NCBI GenBank assembly: GCA_026196615.1
Contig: JAPHSW010000073.1
Coordinates: 1 to 64,000, forward strand
Length of the DNA stretch: 64,000 bases
Source: Gammaproteobacteria bacterium
Lineage (GTDB): Bacteria; Pseudomonadota; Gammaproteobacteria; GRL18
Direction: 5' to 3'
Made by a program: the position numbers and the translations under genes. Within the stretch, counting starts at the first letter, position 1. Each line of letters opens with the position of its first letter. A model generated the notes under the pieces. It had not been told where the DNA came from. It ran no database searches and saw only the letters and a list, made by a program, of their open reading frames with translations. Below, piece by piece: positions 20,651-32,014 of this stretch.

Positions 20651-22687
20651 TTAGAATTTATACCGAATTTCTACATAAAAATTACGTTCAGCAAGAGGAA
20701 AGTCATCTGGAAGAGATTGACCTGTATGTTCCCGTGCATCTTCATCAAATAGATTTCTCACAGAAGCAGCAAATTCCCATTGTTTTAAACCAGCGTAGCG
20801 AAGTGTGGTATCAGTGATAATATAGTCATCAACATCTTCACGAGCATCACCATCGGCTCGCTTTCGATCAGCAATCCAGCTTGCCTGAACATTCCAGTTC
20901 CATCCCTTATGAAAACGCCAGTCAGTTCGAAAGTATGCTTCCTGCTCTGCTTCTGTTACTTGACGAAAATCATTATTGTCTGGATCTCGATAGGTATAAT
21001 TTCCGGATAGAGTCAGTTTTTTTGCTGCTTGCCAACGAGCTTCAATTTCTACACCAATGGTTTTGTGCTTACCTGTATTTTGATATTTTTTATTCTCATC
21101 ACGACTGATAAAATCAGTAATCTCAAAATTAAACAAGTTCATACCTAATCGAAGTTCATCTGAGGCTGTGTATACAAATGCTAATTCAATCGTTTCAGAT
21201 TCTTCAGGATCAAGATTTGAATTGTGTATTGAACGTGATGTATCTGCATATAACTCCTGGAATGAAGGAGCTCTAAACCCTTGACCATACATAAGCTTAG
21301 TCATCAGTTTTTCAGTGCTTTGCCAGGTCAATGCAACTCGTGGATTAAACGTATCACCAAAGTCAGAATAGTGATCATAACGTGCACCAGTTGTTAACTC
21401 CCAGTCATCCGCAAAAGCCCAAACATCCTGCAAAAATACATGCTCAATTCTCCGTGTTTTTTCTGGAGCAAAAGCATAAGGTGTATCAGAAATATCCACA
21501 ATTGGGGAGCCAGGAACTATTGAATTGCCATTAGGCCCTGTACCAAAGTTAACTTGTTGTTCAACATCATATAAATCCTGCCAATCATATCCAACACCAA
21601 TTCTGACACTGTGCTGATTGAAGCCAGAATAAAGTCCAGTTGCTTCAAAGCTTACCTGATGCTCTGATGAACTCATATGATTAATTCGTCCATTGGTATA
21701 ATTAGCATCTGAAGGACTTTCTTGAAAACCATCATTCGAAGAATAGTCCAAATTCTGATAATGTAACTTAGCATCAATTCCCCAGTTTTTACTGAAGTTC
21801 TTATTGTTATATTTCAAATCAAGATCGATACGTTCATCATCACCTTCCGTCACAGGATCAAAATAACCACCACCAGACATACCTGTTTGCAGATCATCAT
21901 GCTTCATATAATTTGCTAAAAATTGCCAATGCCCATTGGCCACAGAAAAACGAATATCTTGATTATCCCAACCATAATCAACTTTGCCTGCACTATTTGA
22001 ACGAGCTGATTCAATATAAGGATCGTGGCCATCAGTCGTAGAAAATTCGGCAGTTAAAGCAAGGTCATAGCCATTCAACTCACCACCAGTTTGTATAAAA
22101 GCAGCCTGAGTATCAAAACTACCGGCCCTGAAACTAACCTCTGAATTTTCAATTTTACCCGCAGTCTTAGTAATCACATTAATTACGCCAGCGCTGGCAT
22201 CCGCACCATACAAAGCAGAGCCTGGCCCTCTAATAACCTCAATGCGTTCAATAGCACTTACGGGTATACCTTTCCAGAAAATACCAAAAGCCCACATCAA
22301 ATCTCTGGTGTCATTACCATTCACCATAAGTAGTGTTTGAAAACTACCAGTACCACGCATATGAACAAGAGGTCTATTACCAAAGTGATTGGCATTGATG
22401 TGTACACCTGGAACACTTTCCAGAATGTCAGTCAGGTTAGTCGCACCTGTTTTTTTGATGTCATCAGAAGTGATAACCGTAACGATTGAAGGGGCTTTAT
22501 CAATTGTCTGCTCCGTCCCTGTAGCGATAATGACTTTAACCTGTGTCAACTCTTCCCAACTTAAATCCAATAAGGAATCTGTATATTCTTCTGCAGATGA
22601 AAAAGCGCTTAGCAACAAACAGCAACTCCCAACGAGCATTGTGCTTTTTTTCATAGAATTGTATTCACATCCATAATGAATCCACAT
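20651..22687 (-). CDS. TonB-dependent outer-membrane receptor
   Basis: Plug domain APSIVTVITSDDIKKTGATNLTDILESVPGVHI; IERIEVIRGPGSALYGADASAGVINVITK; C-terminal aromatic YVEIRYKF. Confidence 0.92.
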   Translation of the reverse strand: MWIHYGCEYNSMKKSTMLVGSCCLLLSAFSSAEEYTDSLLDLSWEELTQVKVIIATGTEQTIDKAPSIVTVITSDDIKKTGATNLTDILESVPGVHINANHFGNRPLVHMRGTGSFQTLLMVNGNDTRDLMWAFGIFWKGIPVSAIERIEVIRGPGSALYGADASAGVINVITKTAGKIENSEVSFRAGSFDTQAAFIQTGGELNGYDLALTAEFSTTDGHDPYIESARSNSAGKVDYGWDNQDIRFSVANGHWQFLANYMKHDDLQTGMSGGGYFDPVTEGDDERIDLDLKYNNKNFSKNWGIDAKLHYQNLDYSSNDGFQESPSDANYTNGRINHMSSSEHQVSFEATGLYSGFNQHSVRIGVGYDWQDLYDVEQQVNFGTGPNGNSIVPGSPIVDISDTPYAFAPEKTRRIEHVFLQDVWAFADDWELTTGARYDHYSDFGDTFNPRVALTWQSTEKLMTKLMYGQGFRAPSFQELYADTSRSIHNSNLDPEESETIELAFVYTASDELRLGMNLFNFEITDFISRDENKKYQNTGKHKTIGVEIEARWQAAKKLTLSGNYTYRDPDNNDFRQVTEAEQEAYFRTDWRFHKGWNWNVQASWIADRKRADGDAREDVDDYIITDTTLRYAGLKQWEFAASVRNLFDEDAREHTGQSLPDDFPLAERNFYVEIRYKF

Positions 22688-22954
22688 TGAATGTCTCTGA
22701 GTGAGTTCAAATCATTCATAAATCATGATATATATTAAAAAGAGGATAGTCTCATGAGCCCAAAATTGATTAATTTAAGGTTAGCAGAAGAATTTAAAAT
22801 TGGTAGTTTTTTTAGCAATTTTAACACTTTATTTAACTATTCATAGCTTCCTATGTAAACAAAGTCTGTTTTTAATTCCACATAACAATTAAATAAGAGA
22901 CAATAGACATAGAACTCATCCAATATTGAGGTTAAGCAGCCAGGAGTATTTAAT

Positions 22955-23560
22955 ATGTTTCGTGTACTTTTTATTTTATTTATTATTAACCCAGCTTTTG
23001 CATCAGAAGATAAATCTGAGACAAATAATGAATCACAAATTGCCTTAAAAATTGTTCAGGACAAATGTCAACACTGCCATGGACTTGAAGGTGAAGCATC
23101 TAATGTTTTGTACCCAAGACTCGCAGGACAACACTATAAATATATCATTAAACAATTACATGATTTTCGAAGTGGAAAACGCAAAGGCACTATGAATGAT
23201 ATGGCCAAAGATTTAACCGATCCTGAAATTATTGCTCTGGCATCGTATTTTAGTGCCAAGCCAACTTTAAATCATCGTATTCGAAACAAAGAATTTGCCC
23301 AGGTTGGTTGGTATATTTTCCACCGTGGAAATGAATACTCAGGTGTCCCCGCCTGCTCTTCCTGTCATGGTGAGAATGGAGAAGGTTCAGATTCGTTACC
23401 TCGTATTGCTGGTCAGCATAAACGCTATGTTGCCGATCAATTAACTGAATTTAACAATAGAGAAAGAACCAATGATAATGCAATTATGCATTCAGTTGCT
23501 TCAAAATTAACTGAAATGGAAATTCATGCTGTAGCAAATTATGTCAGTGGACTCAAATAG
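22955..23560 (+). CDS. Diheme cytochrome c (c4-like)
   Basis: Signal peptide, two CxxCH motifs (CQHCHG, CSSCHG) in duplicated domains. Confidence 0.9.
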   Translation: MFRVLFILFIINPAFASEDKSETNNESQIALKIVQDKCQHCHGLEGEASNVLYPRLAGQHYKYIIKQLHDFRSGKRKGTMNDMAKDLTDPEIIALASYFSAKPTLNHRIRNKEFAQVGWYIFHRGNEYSGVPACSSCHGENGEGSDSLPRIAGQHKRYVADQLTEFNNRERTNDNAIMHSVASKLTEMEIHAVANYVSGLK

Positions 23561-23695
23561 TTTTATTACTACTGGTAAGCTATTAGACAACACTTAGACA
23601 TTTAAACACTACAAGGACGTATACCAGTCTCTTGAGAATACTCAAACACACTAGATCACTGTCTGAAACTAAAGTAAAAAAATTTTGCTTTCAAC

Positions 23696-26600
23696 CTAAC
23701 CTAATGGGTTAAGTAAATCCATCAGTTCTTCCTGAGAAAACTGCGGGCCTTTTTCTGATAATTTCTCTGGTGTTGAGTTTGAATCAGATTTTTTGTCTTG
23801 ATACAAAGCATTTGCCAATTGTTGTTTGGCATTTTGCATCTGTAAAATTTTCTCTTCTACTGTTTCTTCAGTAAGAAGTTTGTAGACAAAAACCGGTTTG
23901 TCCTGACCTATGCGGTAAGCACGATCAGTTGCCTGACGCTCTACCGCAGGATTCCACCATGGATCATAATGGATAACGGTATCTGCAGCAGTCAGATTCA
24001 AACCTACGCCCCCAGCTTTTAAGCTAATCAAAAAGACATTTGAATTACCTTCCTGAAATTCCATAATGACATCATCTCGATTTCTTGTCTGTCCTGTTAA
24101 TTTACTATAAGAAATTTTATGCTTCTTGAGCTCATCTTCAATAAAGCCCAGCATTTTTACAAATTGAGAAAAGATGATAATTTTTCGACCTTCTTCAACC
24201 ATTTCAGGAACCATTTCCATTAGCATTTCCAGCTTGGCAGATTCATATGTCTCATTGGCGCTACTTAATGTTAATAATCTGGGGTCACAACATGTTTGAC
24301 GTAACTTTAATAAAGCATCCAAAATCATAATTTGACTACGTGCTAAGCCTTTTTTACTGATTTCTTCACGTACTTTTTCATCCATCGCAAGACGAACCGT
24401 TTCGTAAAGATCTCTTTGTTTTCCAGAAAGAGGAATGGTACGGATCATTTCAGTTTTTTCAGGTAGTTCAGTCGCCACCATTTCTTTAGTTCGCCTTAAC
24501 ATAAAGGGTTTTATTCGATTATGTAACTGCTGCTGACGATCATAATCACCCTGTTTTTCTATAGGAGTACGAAACAATCGATTAAACCGATCTTGAGTCC
24601 CCAAAAATCCTGGCATTAGAAAATGAAATAACGACCAAAGTTCACCTAAATGATTTTCCATCGGTGTACCTGTCATACACAAACGATATTTAGCCTTGAG
24701 TTTAAATATAACCTGAGACGTTTTTGAACGGGCATTTTTAATATTTTGCGATTCATCCAGAATCACAAAATTATAATCTTGTTCACTATGAAAATCTTTA
24801 TCTCTTAACATAAGAGCATAGGTTGTCAGTACAACATCATATTTTTCTATTTCTGAAAAATGATCTTTTCGGTTTGGTCCATGTAAAAGAAGTATTTTTA
24901 AATCCGGAGTAAAACGCTTTGCTTCACGTTTCCAGTTTCCCATAAGACTAGTTGGTGCAATCACCAGTGAGGCTAACTTTGGTTGTGCCTTTGACTTAGT
25001 TTTAGATGTGGCTTCTGAATCTTTATCGTTGTTTTTTTCATAAAGAAGATGTGCCAAAGCTTGAACTGTTTTACCCAAGCCCATATCATCAGCAAGAATA
25101 CCATTAAACTGATAATCACGCATAAACTGTAACCAATTTAAGCCATGTTGTTGATAATCTCTTAATTCAGCAAGCAAATTCTCTGGAGGTATGACTGTTT
25201 CTATGCCTTTAAAATTCTCAATTTTTTTACTCAGCGCCTGCAGTTGTTCAGCCCCTTTCCATTTTAATTGAGGATCATTAAGAAGCTGTCTTAACTGCAA
25301 ACCCTGATGTTTACTAAATTCGAGATTACCCGAATCATTTAATGCATGTCTATCGTATAGCTCAACTAAAATATCAAAAATACCCATGATTCTTGATGAG
25401 GGCAACTTTACCCATCGAGGATTATTTTCATCTTCCGAAACAGGTAAAATAATATTCTCACGCTGGAGGATTCTCTCTCTCATCTGTGCTGGATCACTTT
25501 CCAAAGCAAGCAGTTCAACCAGAGATGGAAGTAAATTAATTGTCTGACCATTTAGCTCAATACCCAGACTAATTTCAAACCATTCCTTATCATCTTTTTC
25601 TTCCAGCTCTCCATACCATTCTTCTGCTTCTTCAATTTGCATATTAAAGCTTTCAGAAAATTGGAATTTCCATCCCTTTTCCTGTAATTCTGGAATTATA
25701 TCAAATTGAAAGTCATGCCAATGCCAGAGCGTTGCTGAAGCAGAATCTGATAAAATAGTCTGATCCAGTTTATTAAGATGTGTCAAACCTATTTCATGAG
25801 TCGAAACAAAATGATTTTTTTTCAATTCTAAAATACATTGTGATTCAAACTCTGTATCACGTTCAATCTCATAGTATTGCCCATCTTTTAAGAAGCGATA
25901 ATACGGGCTAGATTTCTCTGGTTGTATTTTATGGCCACCATAATTAAAACATAAACTTAATACATGGACTCTGCGTTTAGATTTTGACGTATCAACATTA
26001 TTATCCAGTTCCATAGAATAAAGTAACACATCAGCAACTGGATCTTCTTGTATAGTGATATGTTCATTACTTAAACTAACAGGCATAGGCACATCACTTT
26101 CCGGCCATGTTTGTAAAAGTTGCTCACTCACTTGAGTTGCCATCTCCAATGGGACAGGGGGTGCGCTCAACATTTTGTATACTTGTTGAACACTTAAATC
26201 ACTATGCTTTCCCAGGCCAATTTCATTATTATGAGTATCAACATAATAGAAATGATTCAACCTGAAAAGCTCTTGTGCTTCAGGTGAAGTATTTGCGACT
26301 ATCTGAAATTTATCTTCTACCTGCTTCCATGTCATTTTAAAGAAACGATCATTTCCAAATTGAAGCGGTTGATTAAGTTCTTGTGTTTGCCAAAAACAGC
26401 GCTGTGTTTTTATGAGTTTAGCTAAGGTTAATTCACCAATATCCCCCTTAAGGGCATAAATATTTTGACGATAAAATATTCCTCTACCCGTCATGCTATA
26501 GAGCAACCCGGAAATTTCAACATCATGCTCATTATGCTCAAAGTTAAGGTGTGCAGTGTAACCATCGACCATATCTTCCAGGCTCTGTGGTCTTCCTTTA

Positions 26601-27199
26601 CCATATCCTCCTTTTTTTAAACGTCTCGCCACTACAGTGACGATTTCCATATCTTGTCCTTCTTCTGTTGGTCGAATTAAATAAAGTAAGACATTATTAT
26701 GAGCGGGCTTTGCTTCTGTACTAGCGGAATTCGTTATCAAGCCACCATTCTGCTGGAGTAATTTTTCTGGCTTTAATGAAGTGAGCCATTGTTCTACATC
26801 AATTTCTGCCTGACGGGCATTATCAATCCCTATAAGCTCACCTTTTTCATTAATTGCCTGAGCATTGGTTTGAGCAAATTTGAGTAAGGTAGCAACGGCA
26901 TGTTTACAGCGAAAACCAACTGGACAATCACATTCACCAATGATACTGGTATGATTTTTTGTCACTCTTAGTGTGACGACAATATTATAGGCGTAATTCA
27001 GACTACCAAAAACATCAGCATGGATTTTTATATCACTGCCTGTAACCGACTCAATCTCAGTAATTTCAACCTGCTCACCTTCAAAATATGTAATACCTTT
27101 TTGTAAAGTAGCCTGGCTAAAGGAGTTGTCAACTGTGGATTCTGAAATGCCAGTCTGAGCCAGCATTTGGATATATTCATCTTTCATATAATGGAACAA
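23696..27199 (-). CDS. SNF2-family helicase with N-terminal SWIM zinc finger
   Basis: CDCPVGFRCKHAVATLL (SWIM); ILADDMGLGKTVQALA; LDESQNIKN; helicase C GQTRNRDDVIMEFQ...DPWWNPAVERQATDRAYRIGQ. Confidence 0.93.
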   Translation of the reverse strand: MFHYMKDEYIQMLAQTGISESTVDNSFSQATLQKGITYFEGEQVEITEIESVTGSDIKIHADVFGSLNYAYNIVVTLRVTKNHTSIIGECDCPVGFRCKHAVATLLKFAQTNAQAINEKGELIGIDNARQAEIDVEQWLTSLKPEKLLQQNGGLITNSASTEAKPAHNNVLLYLIRPTEEGQDMEIVTVVARRLKKGGYGKGRPQSLEDMVDGYTAHLNFEHNEHDVEISGLLYSMTGRGIFYRQNIYALKGDIGELTLAKLIKTQRCFWQTQELNQPLQFGNDRFFKMTWKQVEDKFQIVANTSPEAQELFRLNHFYYVDTHNNEIGLGKHSDLSVQQVYKMLSAPPVPLEMATQVSEQLLQTWPESDVPMPVSLSNEHITIQEDPVADVLLYSMELDNNVDTSKSKRRVHVLSLCFNYGGHKIQPEKSSPYYRFLKDGQYYEIERDTEFESQCILELKKNHFVSTHEIGLTHLNKLDQTILSDSASATLWHWHDFQFDIIPELQEKGWKFQFSESFNMQIEEAEEWYGELEEKDDKEWFEISLGIELNGQTINLLPSLVELLALESDPAQMRERILQRENIILPVSEDENNPRWVKLPSSRIMGIFDILVELYDRHALNDSGNLEFSKHQGLQLRQLLNDPQLKWKGAEQLQALSKKIENFKGIETVIPPENLLAELRDYQQHGLNWLQFMRDYQFNGILADDMGLGKTVQALAHLLYEKNNDKDSEATSKTKSKAQPKLASLVIAPTSLMGNWKREAKRFTPDLKILLLHGPNRKDHFSEIEKYDVVLTTYALMLRDKDFHSEQDYNFVILDESQNIKNARSKTSQVIFKLKAKYRLCMTGTPMENHLGELWSLFHFLMPGFLGTQDRFNRLFRTPIEKQGDYDRQQQLHNRIKPFMLRRTKEMVATELPEKTEMIRTIPLSGKQRDLYETVRLAMDEKVREEISKKGLARSQIMILDALLKLRQTCCDPRLLTLSSANETYESAKLEMLMEMVPEMVEEGRKIIIFSQFVKMLGFIEDELKKHKISYSKLTGQTRNRDDVIMEFQEGNSNVFLISLKAGGVGLNLTAADTVIHYDPWWNPAVERQATDRAYRIGQDKPVFVYKLLTEETVEEKILQMQNAKQQLANALYQDKKSDSNSTPEKLSEKGPQFSQEELMDLLNPLG

Positions 27200-27202
27200 A
27201 GC

Positions 27203-28312
27203 TTAATAACTGCTTCCTTGTTGTGCTTCATCCATACTACTGTCAGTATCAATGCGTGCTTCAATTGGCGGTAGTTTTTTACCACCAAAAATACTATCAA
27301 AACGCCAATTCATAAAATCAGGGGTAGTGACATAGGTTTTACTTACAATAAATTCTAAAACATTTTTCAGTCGATAAACGTGTGCAACAGAATCAATCCG
27401 AATAATTTCATTACCCCTTTCATCAAAGGCAATGAGTGTCGGTGCATAAAAGAGGTTCAGTTGATCAGCCCATTGTTTTGCTGTAATACGCTGTCCATCA
27501 GGTGTGATGACAGGCGTATCTGAGTTCATATCTAATTGAACAATGTCAAAATAGGTCAATAATTTCTTTGTCTCTTCAAACTCAAGAGGCTCTGAATGAA
27601 GCACATCACAGGCATGACAGTCTTGTTGTTCAAAAAAAACTAATAGTGGTTCCTGAGCTTTAAAAAGAGTCCGATCCAGAGCAAATGGTGGCCGCATAAA
27701 AAAGTCTTCATCATTCATATCCGAAACTTCAAATTTAGGGGGAGGATTTGCTCTGAACATATAATTCCGGAAAGATTCCTCTTTATAATACCCGCGCTCA
27801 ACATATTCCATTGCAGCACGAAATTTATATGGAGGATAAAAACCTCGTAACATCAAAGCTTTTTGTCCCTGAGCATTATAGAAAATCAATGATGGAGTAA
27901 AGTTGGCATTTTCTCGCAGTGCAAATTCCCTTTCAGTCATAACCAGACCATCAGGGGTCACTACTTCATTACTTCCCCAAATGTTAATAGGGATAACATC
28001 AAAATTCTTCCGCGTATAAGCTTCAATATCTTTCTGACCAAAATCCTTATCTATCAGGGCCTGACAATAGGCACAATGTTTTTGACCAAAATAAACAATG
28101 ATACCTTTTTTGCCCGCATCCACTGCTTCCTGGATATCATCAGATAGCTCTAAAAAACTTTTTTTAAACCAGTCAGGATAGGTTACTTCAGGGATCACAG
28201 GCTGATCATTGAAACCATTTTCCCATTCGTCATCCCAATCATCATCACTTGATGCTGAAAACAGGGTATGACACCAAAAAGTAATTAATACGATTATTAT
28301 TGCTCTATACAT
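27203..28312 (-). CDS. Secreted protein with two thioredoxin-fold domains
   Basis: Signal peptide; FGQKHCAYCQALI and FEQQDCHACDVLH CxxC motifs in two related halves. Confidence 0.82.
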   Translation of the reverse strand: MYRAIIIVLITFWCHTLFSASSDDDWDDEWENGFNDQPVIPEVTYPDWFKKSFLELSDDIQEAVDAGKKGIIVYFGQKHCAYCQALIDKDFGQKDIEAYTRKNFDVIPINIWGSNEVVTPDGLVMTEREFALRENANFTPSLIFYNAQGQKALMLRGFYPPYKFRAAMEYVERGYYKEESFRNYMFRANPPPKFEVSDMNDEDFFMRPPFALDRTLFKAQEPLLVFFEQQDCHACDVLHSEPLEFEETKKLLTYFDIVQLDMNSDTPVITPDGQRITAKQWADQLNLFYAPTLIAFDERGNEIIRIDSVAHVYRLKNVLEFIVSKTYVTTPDFMNWRFDSIFGGKKLPPIEARIDTDSSMDEAQQGSSY

Positions 28313-28568
28313 CCAGGTTTGCCCATCTTGAGTACATTAACCAATCAAATGTACATTTCTCACCCACTTATCCCTTCATTATAGAACAATTCACCTCTTA
28401 TGTGGTGTACAACCTTGATAATCTTTTATCTGTCACCGATACTTGAACTGATATCAAAAAGTTGTAATCTCAGTAAGCTGGATTGGTACTCTGTACTTCT
28501 TGCCAACATGGATATAGAGTTCTGGTAATTAAAGTGACTAAATTTATTTAGATAAAAAATTTTAAACC

Positions 28569-30590
28569 ATGAAACAAACATCCAATTTACTCGCAAAAAA
28601 ACAGGCACAATATCTCTATCAGTCTCTAAATCTAACTGTAATAAGTCTATTTTTTGCAATTTCTATGTTTTTTTATCTGTTCTGGGAGCTACAACAGATC
28701 CAGGATCAACTCATTAACTGGTATCTTGCCAATCTTTTTATACTAGCATTACGAATTGGGGTTGCTGGTTTCTATCAACGCTCATCAGACAAAAGTAATC
28801 CTCAAAAATGGATTTACCTGTTTATCTTTGGTTCCTGTTTAAACGGGACACTTATCAGTTTTATCATATTTCTGGCTCCAGATAATCTGGATTACTACTA
28901 CACTTATGTGTTACTACTTGTTGGAACCATGGCCATTGCATCTATTGCGACACTGGGCATTGTTAAAAAAGCATTTTTTGCTTACATTGCTTCACTTTTA
29001 GTACCTCTAGCAATCTTCTTTCTGACTCATTCCAATGAGTTACAATCTTTTCATTTTTATGGCTATTTGATCATTTTTCTTTTTACCAGTAGTGCTGCCA
29101 TTCGTATTAACAAAAGTCTGATTTCTGCTTTTACTATGGAAATTGATAATGCCATCTTAACGAAAAAACTCACTCAGGAAACTGATGTTCGTATTGTTGC
29201 TGAAGATGAATTACGCGATAAGGCACTGGAATTGCAGCTCTTGAATGAAAACCTGGAATGTAAAATTAAAGAGAAAACCTCTGAACTTGAAAATCTGGCT
29301 TTTTATGACACATTAACCCAACTGCCTAATCGCCATCATTTTTACGAATATCTTAGCCGCACATTAACAAGAAATAAAATAACTCTTGAACCTTTTGCTT
29401 TATTTTTTATTGATTTAGATGAATTTAAAAATATCAATGATACATTGGGACATGACTTCGGTGATGAATTGCTTATCAAAGTCAGTTCACGACTGCGTGA
29501 TTCCACTCGTGTTGATGATTTTATCGCTCGTATTAGCGGTGATGAATTCATTGTGATCATAAAAGGCCATCTCAATGAAAATAAAATTGCAGAAATTGCT
29601 GATAAAATAATTAATACCATCGCACAGCCCTACACTTTTTCTAATGCTCAAACTTTTATCAGTTGTAGCTTAGGTATCTCTCTTTACCCTCACGATGCAG
29701 ATAGTATAAACGCTTTAGTTAAATATGCTGATTTAGCGATGTATCATGCTAAAGAAAATGGAAAAAATGCTTTCCATTTTTATAACAATGGTCTCTATGA
29801 GAAAAAAGCAAAAAAATTTATTTTAGCAACTGCTCTAAAAACAGCAATAAAAAATAACGAATTATATCTTGTCTACCAACCTCAGGTTTGTAGTCAAAAT
29901 GCACAAGTCTCCAGTATTGAAGTTCTATTACGTTGGAACAGTTCACGGTTTGGTCCGGTGCCAGTTGATAAATTTATTCCAATTGCAGAAGAAACGAATC
30001 AAATTGTGGAATTGGAAGACTTTGTGCTGCGAACAGCCTTGCAACAGGTTAAATTCTGGAATAAGCAATCTGACAAACAATTTCGCATTGCGGTTAATAT
30101 TTCGACCCTTCACTTTAGAAACAAACACTTTATCAAGCAGATTGAAACTATTCTTTCTCAAACAGACTTTAATCCAGAATTACTTGAACTGGAACTCACT
30201 GAATCAGCACTGGTGAAAGAAACACAACAAAGTATTGAAAAGCTTACTTATTTGAAATCACTTGGACTTAAAATCAGTATTGATGATTTTGGCACGGGTT
30301 ACTCTTCCATGAGTTACCTGAAACAACTACCGGTTGACACTCTAAAGATTGATAAAAGTTTTATTGATGGCATTCCCGATGACCCCAACAATAAGGCCAT
30401 AACAAAGGCAATCATCGTGCTTGCACACCAATTTCATTTAGAAACCATTGCAGAAGGTGTTGAACATCAACATCAGCTGGATTTCTTAAAAGAAGTCGGA
30501 TGTCATTTAGTTCAGGGTTACTATTATTACAAACCACTGACGGTTGATGAATTTGAGAAAGAATTTAAACTCTCAACAACGGCACAATAA
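28569..30590 (+). CDS. Multi-TM GGDEF-EAL protein (SGDEF and EVL variants)
   Basis: ARISGDEFIVII; SIEVLLRWNSS; SIDDFGTGYSSMSYLKQLPVDTLKIDKSF. Confidence 0.9.
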   Translation: MKQTSNLLAKKQAQYLYQSLNLTVISLFFAISMFFYLFWELQQIQDQLINWYLANLFILALRIGVAGFYQRSSDKSNPQKWIYLFIFGSCLNGTLISFIIFLAPDNLDYYYTYVLLLVGTMAIASIATLGIVKKAFFAYIASLLVPLAIFFLTHSNELQSFHFYGYLIIFLFTSSAAIRINKSLISAFTMEIDNAILTKKLTQETDVRIVAEDELRDKALELQLLNENLECKIKEKTSELENLAFYDTLTQLPNRHHFYEYLSRTLTRNKITLEPFALFFIDLDEFKNINDTLGHDFGDELLIKVSSRLRDSTRVDDFIARISGDEFIVIIKGHLNENKIAEIADKIINTIAQPYTFSNAQTFISCSLGISLYPHDADSINALVKYADLAMYHAKENGKNAFHFYNNGLYEKKAKKFILATALKTAIKNNELYLVYQPQVCSQNAQVSSIEVLLRWNSSRFGPVPVDKFIPIAEETNQIVELEDFVLRTALQQVKFWNKQSDKQFRIAVNISTLHFRNKHFIKQIETILSQTDFNPELLELELTESALVKETQQSIEKLTYLKSLGLKISIDDFGTGYSSMSYLKQLPVDTLKIDKSFIDGIPDDPNNKAITKAIIVLAHQFHLETIAEGVEHQHQLDFLKEVGCHLVQGYYYYKPLTVDEFEKEFKLSTTAQ

Positions 30591-30678
30591 TCATTCCACA
30601 TGTATCTCTCCTCAGTTAATGGCACAATCTATGCTTATTTTTTATACAATCAGTTAAAAAATATGAAGAGAAAGTATC

Positions 30679-31968
30679 ATGCGAGTCGAAAATACAGCAG
30701 ATCAACACATTGCAGTCAATAAGTCCCGTCAAAAACCAACTTCGGGGAATACTGATTTTGCCAATAAGTTAGAGAATCAGCAGAATTTTAATACGCATTT
30801 GAGTCAAAAAGCCGACACTCTATCCAGCAACCAAGCCTCTCTGGCTTCAAAGCCAGATTTAAATGTAATAAAACTTGGCTCGTTAACAGGAGAGAAGACA
30901 ACCGTTGCACAGCTGTTACTGGCCAATCCTGAACTCAAATCAAAAACCTGGTCAATTATCCATAATCCTATTAATCGGAATAAGGCTTTTCATCAAATTT
31001 CAGCAGGCAAAGAAATTTATTACAATCCAAAAACTCAAGAAATCAACTGGAATGAATTCAACTCTAACCAGAGCACACTATTAACAAAAACAGCACCCGC
31101 TAATACAACACCGCCCAATACTTCAAAGATAGCGTCTGAAACAGAGGTACTCAATAACAAACAAGACTCACAATTATTCAATAAGCAAAAAATTGTTTTA
31201 GGGACAATCGACCAGAATAATCCAACTATTTCAAATTTACTTTCACAGCAGAATGATTTGAAAGCACAGCGCTGGAATATTATTCACTCTGATATTAATA
31301 AAAATAAAGAGTTCACTAAAATTCCAAACAACACCACTATTTATATGGACAGTCAAACCAAAGAGCTTTCCTGGAATGCTCCTTCAACGGCAACTGATGC
31401 TGAAAAAACTGTTTTAGCTCGAAAATTAGATGATGCCGTTAAGCCCTATATGGGCACAGAATATAAAGATTTAGATTGTTACACATTGGTGGTTAATGGA
31501 CTAGAAAATATGGGAATTCGTTATAGAGGTAAAGGTAGTTTAAGTAGTCAATTACTACAAAGAGCACAGATTGATGGCCGTGCAAACAATGCATACTTCA
31601 CAGGAGAAGGACTTACTGAAGCTTTGGGTGATAAAATTTATACCAAAGCCGTATCTTCAATTGATAATATTGACAAGCAGAGTCAGGATATTTTTCATGA
31701 AATGAAAGAGCTGATGAAAAAAGGTGATATTTTATCTTTTTCATTACAAACCAAGGGGCATACAGGTGTTATTTCTCAAAATAAAGATGAGTGGACATAT
31801 ATAAATTCTGGTCGACTGGATAACTCAATCCGAACGAATTCACCTAAACATGGCGTGGGTGAAGAAACCTTATTAAATGAAATTAACAATTGGATTAAAT
31901 TAGCTCAAAAGCGAAATGAAGCCCTACAAATTACTGTCGGTAGATTGGATAAACAAAAATTTGCATAA
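30679..31968 (+). CDS. Protein with two N-terminal repeats and an NlpC/P60-like cysteine-peptidase-like C-terminus
   Basis: Repeat pair KTWSIIHNPINRNKAFHQISAGKEIYYNPKTQEINWN / QRWNIIHSDINKNKEFTKIPNNTTIYMDSQTKELSWN; DLDCYTLVVNGL and GHTGVIS. Confidence 0.65.
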   Translation: MRVENTADQHIAVNKSRQKPTSGNTDFANKLENQQNFNTHLSQKADTLSSNQASLASKPDLNVIKLGSLTGEKTTVAQLLLANPELKSKTWSIIHNPINRNKAFHQISAGKEIYYNPKTQEINWNEFNSNQSTLLTKTAPANTTPPNTSKIASETEVLNNKQDSQLFNKQKIVLGTIDQNNPTISNLLSQQNDLKAQRWNIIHSDINKNKEFTKIPNNTTIYMDSQTKELSWNAPSTATDAEKTVLARKLDDAVKPYMGTEYKDLDCYTLVVNGLENMGIRYRGKGSLSSQLLQRAQIDGRANNAYFTGEGLTEALGDKIYTKAVSSIDNIDKQSQDIFHEMKELMKKGDILSFSLQTKGHTGVISQNKDEWTYINSGRLDNSIRTNSPKHGVGEETLLNEINNWIKLAQKRNEALQITVGRLDKQKFA

Positions 31969-32014
31969 AGACTCAGAAGCATAAATATACCAACTTCGAG
32001 TTTGTAAAAAGTGT

